Positions 58,023 to 64,000 of a DNA stretch of 64,000 nucleotides are shown in pieces. This stretch comes from Gigaspora margarita (Eukaryota > Glomeromycota > Glomeromycetes > Diversisporales > Gigasporaceae): NCBI GenBank assembly GCA_009809945.1, contig WTPW01000088.1:143252-207251 (forward strand), read 5' to 3'. The translations under genes and the position numbers were made by a program. Numbering within the stretch: the first letter of the stretch is position 1; each line of letters opens with the position of its first letter. A model generated the notes under the pieces. The model was not told the DNA's origin, did not search any database, and was given only the letters and a program-made list of their open reading frames with translations.

Positions 58023-58539
58023 GTGCTTGGAGCATAGTGGAAGTCTGTTTTGATTGCTATTATTAGGATAAATATAATTAGCAATGATCTTTTTTTATAT
58101 AGTCAAATGTAAATTTTAAAGTACTTTAATAGTAAAAATTTTTGTATCATAAGAAACTTTTTTTTTGTAATACAAAATGTAACAACTAATTTTAGTTTGG
58201 TAGTTTACTTTCAAACTTATTGCTTTTTAACATGAGATGCAATAAGATGTAGTAGTTCCAAAAATTATATGAGAGGTGAATATTTTGAGAGGTCAGAAGA
58301 TAGTTCAGTAGTCTAAACAATTGGTGAGTTAAAATTGAAAGACTCTGCTTCAACTAGTTTGTTCATATTTTTTTATAAAAAGTATAATTTTGAACTATTA
58401 TTCTAATTATAATTTATTTAGTACAAGTATAGTTTGTGAATATAGCATTTATAAGACAATAAGTAATAGTAACTGTAGTGTTAGAAATGGTTCTGCATAG
58501 TGATTGGTGTCGTAATTCAAATCATAAATGTAGTAATGT

Positions 58540-58805
58540 AGTAATTATTTACTACAAAAAGTAGTAATTGTAATAATATTTACTACATGTAGTAAATATT
58601 ACTACATGTAATTATTATTATATATAATTTTTATTACTACAAGTAGTAAATATTACTACATGTAGTATTTATTACTACATGTAGTATTTATTACTACATG
58701 TAGTATTTATTACTACATGTAGTATTTATACAATATGTAGTATTTATTACTACATGTAGTATTTATTACTATATGTAGTATTTATTACTATATGTAATAA
58801 TTATT
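58540..58805. repeat. Palindromic minisatellite array 1 (TACTACATGTAGTA)
   Basis: Unit TACTACATGTAGTATTTAT, 19-20 bp, about 12 copies with single-base variants. Each unit is itself a palindrome. Lies inside element D. Confidence 0.9.
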
Positions 58806-59074
58806 ATCCAGCAAACTCATATGATCATGAAAAAATTTCTTATTGTTATTTTTTCATGTGGTGTGATGTAAACATGTTTATTTAAATTAAACTCAGCTGA
58901 CAACTTCCTACCAATTATGATCATAAATTGCCAGATAACACTAATATTGGGCAATTGTTGAGGTAGGTATGATTATATGTATAAAGCAGAACTAACCTGG
59001 TCTTTGTAAATAATTATTTAAAATAAATTAGAACTGGGGTTAAGTAATATTATATTACTATCTATATAATATTA

Positions 59075-59345
59075 CTTAATGTAGTAAATAATACTACATT
59101 ACTACATGTATAGTAAATAATACTACATTACTACATATGTAGTAAATAATACTACATTACTACATGTGTAGTAAATAATACTACATTACTACATGTGTAG
59201 TAAATAATACTATATTACTACATGTGTAGTAAATAATACTACATTACTACATGTAATTACATGTAGTAAATAATACTACATTACTACATATTACCACATG
59301 TAGTAAGTAATACTACAATTACGGTTTAAAAAAGACCATGTAGTA
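59075..59345. repeat. Palindromic minisatellite array 2 (mirror of array 1)
   Basis: Unit about 30 bp, TACTACATGTGTAGTAAATA then ATACTACAT, about eight copies. The AATA spacer is the complement of the TATT spacer in array 1, so the two arrays face each other around a centre near 58930. Confidence 0.9.
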
Positions 59346-59741
59346 ATATATGTAGTAAATATAATTGTAGTAATTAGCCATTTACGATGCTAATTACTAG
59401 TTGTGCATGCATTATTTAGTAGACATTTATATATATATATTGTGAAAAAATAACAAAACCCTTGTAAAATCCAAATTAAAGTTGTTAATACAAAACTGAA
59501 TTAGTATATTGTAAATTTATAATATGTCTTTAGAGTGTATTGACCAATTTTTTAAAAGTTTGAGAGTTATAAAATTTTTGTCCAATACTCTATCTATAGT
59601 GCGATCGACATTTTTCTAAAGTATATTAACAACCAATCAAAATGAACTTCTGCTATGCTAGTGCTTGGTTGAGGCTTATTGTTTAAGAACACAGTTTTGT
59701 TTGTTGTTTTTATTGTAATATCATATGAATTTATAAATTTA

Positions 59742-59785
59742 GGTTTATTATTATTGTTATTATTATTATTATTATTATTATATAT
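59742..59785. repeat. (TTA)n microsatellite
   Basis: TTATTATTGTTATTATTATT and further ATT triplets. Confidence 0.9.
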
Positions 59786-59961
59786 AGGACATTAATAAAT
59801 CACACTACAGGTATTCAATATCACATGTGTTTTGGTCAATCAAAAGTCATAAATTTGTGTAATATAAAGATCAAGTATAATTGAATTTTTCAAAAAAATG
59901 AGTGTTTTTTTTCAAAAATTATCTATATTAAAAAATTCTGTCTAAAAAATCTATCTCCACA

Positions 59962-60648
59962 TTATCTCTTAAACCATAAATTTTAGCAGGCAAATTTGGT
60001 GGCTAAATTTTAAATCTTTAGTATCTAAACTAATTTTGTCAACATTTAATATATTTAAAAAAATTTTATACAATAATATTTGAAAATAAGGATTATAAAA
60101 TAGTATTATTTATTTTTACTTTATGAAAAAAAATAAAGTTGTTTATATACTAAATATCTTATAAATTTAAAAATAAAGTTGTTTATATACTAAATATCTT
60201 ATAAATTTAAAAAAAAGTTTTTAAAGTATAAATTTTGTCTTTACTCTTTGACAAGCAATTATAATTTAATTTCTACCCTATAATCTTAATACAAAATATA
60301 GATTAGTTTTAATAAACAACTTTAATTGTAAAATTTTTAAATTTTATAAATAAAATATTAACTTTAATTAGTAATAAAACCCCTTAATTGGAGTCAGAAA
60401 CATATAAAAATTTGGAAATTTTAAAAAATTTTTATAATAAAATTTTAGAATTAGTTGAATTTAAAATTAAATATTTGTAATAATATTAAAATTAAATTAC
60501 AAATTTTACAAAAGAATAACTAATTATAACAAATTTTTATTTTAGCTTAGAAATAGAGGGGTCAAGTATAACAAAATTTTTTGTAATTACAAAATTTCAA
60601 AAAAAAAATTTTAGTGGCAAATTTGCTCACATTATGGTTTAAGGATAA
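59962..60648. mobile_element. ~690-bp MITE, family M4 copy 2
   Basis: Ends TTATCTCTTAAACCATAA and TTATGGTTTAAGGATAA, with AGCAGGCAAATTTGG / GGCAAATTTGCTCAC inside, matching 52288-52947. A 43-bp unit (TAAAGTTGTTTATATACTAA) is duplicated in tandem at 60131-60212. The short frames at the right end are not genes. Confidence 0.75.
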
Positions 60649-61324
60649 AAAAAATTTTTTTGCAAAATTTTGGTATATACTAATCCCTAATACAAACTTT
60701 GACATAAAGGCTAACCCTAACTTTAATAAAAAAAAATTTTTGCATATTATAATTTGTATTTACAGTGTTGAACACTATGATGCAATATATATATTGTATA
60801 TTGGGTCTTTGCCTTGAAAATGACTTTACAGAACTAGTAAATTTTTTTGAGTAAATAGTAAACAAAGATTGTATAACCAAAATAGCCCAATTTGATTTGC
60901 TACTATTTTTAGTATTATAGTAGTCTTATATTGGTATTAAATATTAATACATTTGGAATATTCAATGTTACCCAAATGCATTAATATTATATTATAAGGT
61001 AAATGATCTACAAAATGTCAAGAAACAAGAGTATAGTGGCAAGATTTTTATCTGTCACCTAATATAAATAATATTGTAAAACATGATTAAAACGTGACTT
61101 GATAATATGTAAACCATTAGTTTTCTTGCTATTTGATTAACAAAGAGGTGCCAAATAAATTAATAATAAATTTATTAAAAAGTGTGAAAAAGGTGTGATA
61201 TGGTTTGATCAGTTTTCTTGCCATCTGATCGATATTCATTATTAGTTAATTAGTGGCAAGATTTTTGAAAAGTGATGAATAAGTATTAAAAAAAATTAGA
61301 TCACATTTTTAATTAAATTTTAAA
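60649..61324. other. Spacer with weak repeats
   Basis: GTGGCAAGATTTTT occurs at about 61037 and 61252; TTTTCTTGCYATYTGAT at about 61121 and 61213. Possibly a decayed element. No gene. Confidence 0.35.
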
Positions 61325-61720
61325 ATTACTGTCAAATAAAAAAAATGCATTTTATAAGAAATTTTATTAAGACAATTGATTTAAAATTATTAACAAAAAT
61401 TGTTCTTTGAGCGAAAAAAATGATAGTTTCTTAAAACCAGTTTTATTGTTTTATTATTAAAATTGATTGCTACGATCTAAAAAAATGATTTACAAGGAAA
61501 AAATGGACTGTCAAATGAAAAAATGCGTTTTATGAGAAATTTTATTAAAACAATTGATTTAGAGTTATTAAAAAAAGTTGTTCTTTGAGTAAAAAAATAG
61601 CAGTTTCTTAAAACTAGTTTTATTGTTTTATGCTAAACTTGTTTTCTATGATCAAAAAACATATTAAAATGTATCTAAAAGAATGATTTGCAAGGGAAAA
61701 ATGGATATTTTGAATGAAGA
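61325..61720 (+). repeat. Two-copy ~183-bp tandem repeat
   Basis: ACTGTCAAATAAAAAAAATG at 61327 recurs as ACTGTCAAATGAAAAAATG at 61510. Shared words GAAATTTTATTAA, TTGTTCTTTGAG and TTTCTTAAAA follow in order in both. Confidence 0.8.
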
Positions 61721-62583
61721 AACCCTATTCTGAAGTGAATATACAATCAAATAACCCAAAAATCTATATTATACTTCTTCTCTATATTATCTATCAACTT
61801 TGTTAAGCTGAGCATTGTATTTCATTGTGACTATTCATAGTCACTACTTTGATTTCGTAATTTTTCATCTTCATCAAAAATGAAAATTAATGAAAATCTA
61901 ATTTTGAGAGTTAATCAAAAATCTTGGATATATCTATCAAAATTAATCCGTTTTAGCTAAGATTTTAATAACATGCTTATGAATACCTACTCTATCAACT
62001 TACTTAGTAGCATTTTTGATGTTTCATTTTGAGAAATATCTTTCAGAATATATTAAAGTTAAGTGAAAATTTTCGAAAACATATCTATTTGACTTCACAA
62101 AAATGTCAATAACTTAACAAGTTTATGATATTTTTCTGTAAAAATAGAGATTTTAATAGACAAAAAGACGCTATAAAAGTTTCAATTAATAGACAAGTTA
62201 GTATACAAAATAAAATTTATTGAAAATTTGATTCATATAAAATTTTTAAAATTAGAAGAAAATGATTTATAAAAAAAATAACAAATAAAAAAAATATAAA
62301 AAAAAAATAAAAAAACTATTAAGCCCGTTTGATATATATTCTGTTGTATGTCATAAATATATATTGTATAAAATATAAAAAAAAACTTAAAAGCTGTTTT
62401 ATACTATTTACTCGACACTTTTACTTTATTTGAAATTAGGAATTTTTGTTCAATATAGTAACTTGGCTTATAATCAAAGAACATGTAAATACTGTATTAT
62501 AAATATCAAATTGTTCAATTAGGAATTTTTGTCCAATATAGTAACTTGGCTTATAATCTAAGAACATGTAAATAAATTAAATT
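61721..62583. other. Spacer with a two-copy direct repeat
   Basis: A 57-bp segment (TTAGGAATTTTTGTTCAATA and onward to ACATGTAAATA) at about 62437-62490 recurs at 62519-62573. Remaining DNA has no supported gene. Confidence 0.6.
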
Positions 62584-62915
62584 TTAATAATAATTTAAAG
62601 AGTTTATTTCTAAATTCAATAAGAAGTTCCTAATATCTAAATCATGATTTAAATCTATATTTATTTTTTTTTGTTTTAAATTTTCTTTATTTAATTGATA
62701 TATATATCTTTTTTTTAGTTTTATAAGCTCATTATTTTGTTTTTGAATAGTTTGTTTCATTTCATTAATAATATCTTGATGATGAATAATTTTATTTTTA
62801 GTTCTTATACAATAAATATTTTTAAATAAACATCTACGACAAATTGGATTATTATCACATTTTTTTTTGATACTAACATTTATTGCATACAATTTTAGTT
62901 CTTTTTTTATATATA
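62584..62915 (-). pseudogene. Zn2Cys6 zinc-cluster protein, damaged
   Basis: The open frame (102 codons from 62892) contains KKKCDNNPICRRCLFKNIYC, which is the second half of a fungal Zn2Cys6 cluster (C-x5-C-x2-C-x6-C). A long lysine/asparagine-rich, probably coiled-coil helix follows (residues about 38-85). Just upstream, in another frame, KIVCNKC supplies the first CxxC. The distance from that CxxC to KKKC is 16 nt instead of the 18 needed for x6, spans an A9 run and includes a stop. So either the gene is frame-shifted or the A-run is miscounted. Such proteins are usually transcription factors binding CGG-type sites; this one stops at about 100 residues with no further domain, so it may be a truncated or element-borne copy. 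Confidence 0.5.
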
Positions 62916-63084
62916 TTTATTTTGATTGATTAATAAAATTATATAAGAAGTAAAATTTGTAACAACAGGAATTTTAGAAAATGGATATAGAATTTATTGA
63001 TCATTTTTAGTTATAACAGAAACATATTTTTTTAATAAAAAATATATAAACAGTATCATATATTCTATTCAGTTTAATTACTAA

Positions 63085-63436
63085 ATAGAAAAAAAATACA
63101 TTCCAGATACTGACATTAAAATTGGTCTTACTGCTGATTTAACCACATATATTACCAGAAGATATCTTAAATACTATAATAATATACTATAATGATTATG
63201 GTAAAAATATTCCATATTCTGATATAAAAAAAGATATTTTATTACATGATTTACATTCATATAAGTTTATTGAAAAAGCTGCTAAAGTTTTAACATTAGT
63301 TATTAACATAACAAAAATGACAATTGATCAAGTTGTTAATAGAATTTTATTTCAATTTTATTTAAAAAAAATTATTAAATTTCAAACTAATATTTTTATT
63401 ATTATGTTGTTGTTATATATTTTATTAATATAAAAA
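63085..63436 (+). pseudogene. Unrecognised decayed coding stretch
   Basis: Two open pieces without a good ATG: DTDIKIGLTADLTTYITRR (about 63107-63165), then YGKNIPYSDIKKDILLHDLH (about 63199-63258) continuing as a helix-like YKFIEKAAKVLTLVI. Composition reads like coding DNA. No family recognised. Confidence 0.25.
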
Positions 63437-63687
63437 AATCTATATTTTTCTTCTAGTTAGTCTCTATCAGACCAACTAGAATTTATTTGTGTAAACTTCC
63501 AATTAAAGGTGAGAGGGCTCCCAACCATATATTGTTTGGTCATTTATTCTCCTTTCATAATACTAATTCTCACTCTGCAAACTCGGCTACCTTACTAATG
63601 GGAGTGGTTATCCCTGGTATTCATAATTGTGATTCATTTTTATGATTCATTTATGTTATAAACCCAGATGCCTAAATCTTTGGATTA

Positions 63688-63894
63688 TTGCATTTTTTTA
63701 AAACTGGATATAATAGAATGAATGATTTAATTAAAGAATATAATAATAATATTAAATTTATTTTTGTGAAAGGTCATAGTATGAATGAATTGAATGAGAA
63801 AGCTGATAAATTGGCATATTTAGGATCTCAAAAAAATAAAAAATTTTGTAGAACTTGTATTACCAAAATGAAAAAATACAATAAAATTTTTTAA
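63688..63894 (+). pseudogene. RNase H C-terminal fragment, probably from a retroelement
   Basis: The 68-codon frame contains IKFIFVKGHSMNELNEKADK and LAYLGS, matching the last beta-strand, the GHS.xxNExAD motif with its catalytic Asp, and the final helix of RNase H. The first two-thirds of the domain are not visible upstream. Fragments of this kind are common remnants of non-LTR or LTR retroelements; the family cannot be decided from this piece. Treated as a fossil. Confidence 0.55.
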
Positions 63895-64000
63895 ACAATA
63901 ATATAAATTTGTAAAAAGTGCACAGTTGCTACAATAATAGAGCAAGGCTGGAACTGAGCCCTATTGATAGATGGGGAAACTCCATATCACATAAAACTAG

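Larger units (their letters stand above)
58031..59660 (+). mobile_element. hAT-like non-autonomous element D
   Basis: 1,630 bp, ends AGCATAGTGGAAGTCTGTTT and AATGAACTTCTGCTATGCTA, perfect 8-bp duplication GTGCTTGG (58023-58030 and 59661-59668). Collinear with the minus strand of element B at both ends. The middle has two palindromic minisatellite arrays in place of B's nested MITE. No transposase. Confidence 0.87.

Noticed and set aside
58540-59345. CRISPR-like array
   Set aside because: Units are contiguous palindromic minisatellites without unique spacers, inside a eukaryotic hAT-like element.

Overview
The window is about 64 kb of very AT-rich, repeat-dominated eukaryotic DNA. It most resembles an arbuscular-mycorrhizal fungus (Glomeromycotina: Rhizophagus or Gigaspora type). 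Three things support this: a BTB-BACK-TLDc gene with 80-nt GT-AG introns, the protein superfamily most expanded in those fungi; a fossil of a Glomeromycotina-style multicopy mobile-like gene; and dense small inverted-repeat elements in long gene-poor spacers. The assignment is inferred from recall of these families, not from a search. No bacterial operons, rRNA, intact tRNA or CRISPR were seen.

Layout. 1-2662: decayed Helitron helicase. 2690-8190: a chain of palindromic non-autonomous elements, ending in an ~890-bp near-perfect palindrome. 8190-11795: gene-poor spacer with a second copy of an A-tailed retroposon-like repeat. 11796-14691 (minus): the main host gene, which splices in frame into a 910-residue BTB-BACK-BTB-BACK-TLDc protein. 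16791-17699 and 25530-26306 (plus): two divergent paralogues of an unrecognised multi-pass membrane protein. Between them lie MITEs, including one nested in another, and a ~2.2-kb foldback (22882-25141). 28231-33530: more MITEs, a 60-bp tandem repeat and a decayed CACTA/Tnp2 transposase. 34050-39225: MITE family copies, a long inverted repeat with a 3.8-kb loop, and a minisatellite. 40175-41392 (plus): intact secreted S1-type serine protease with a propeptide. 43560-49545: tandem repeats and two hAT-like elements. 52055-55125 (minus): broken multicopy-type gene interrupted by a MITE. 58031-59660: a third hAT-like element carrying palindromic minisatellites. 62584-63894: a broken Zn2Cys6 zinc-cluster gene and an RNase H fragment.

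Only four genes look intact: the BTB/TLDc protein, the two membrane proteins and the protease. Arrays of CGTACG lie directly upstream of TATA boxes at the BTB/TLDc gene and at the second membrane gene, with a related array upstream of the first membrane gene. This suggests a shared promoter design. The rest is mostly transposon debris; the three 8-bp-duplication hAT-like insertions and the nested MITE give a relative order of events.
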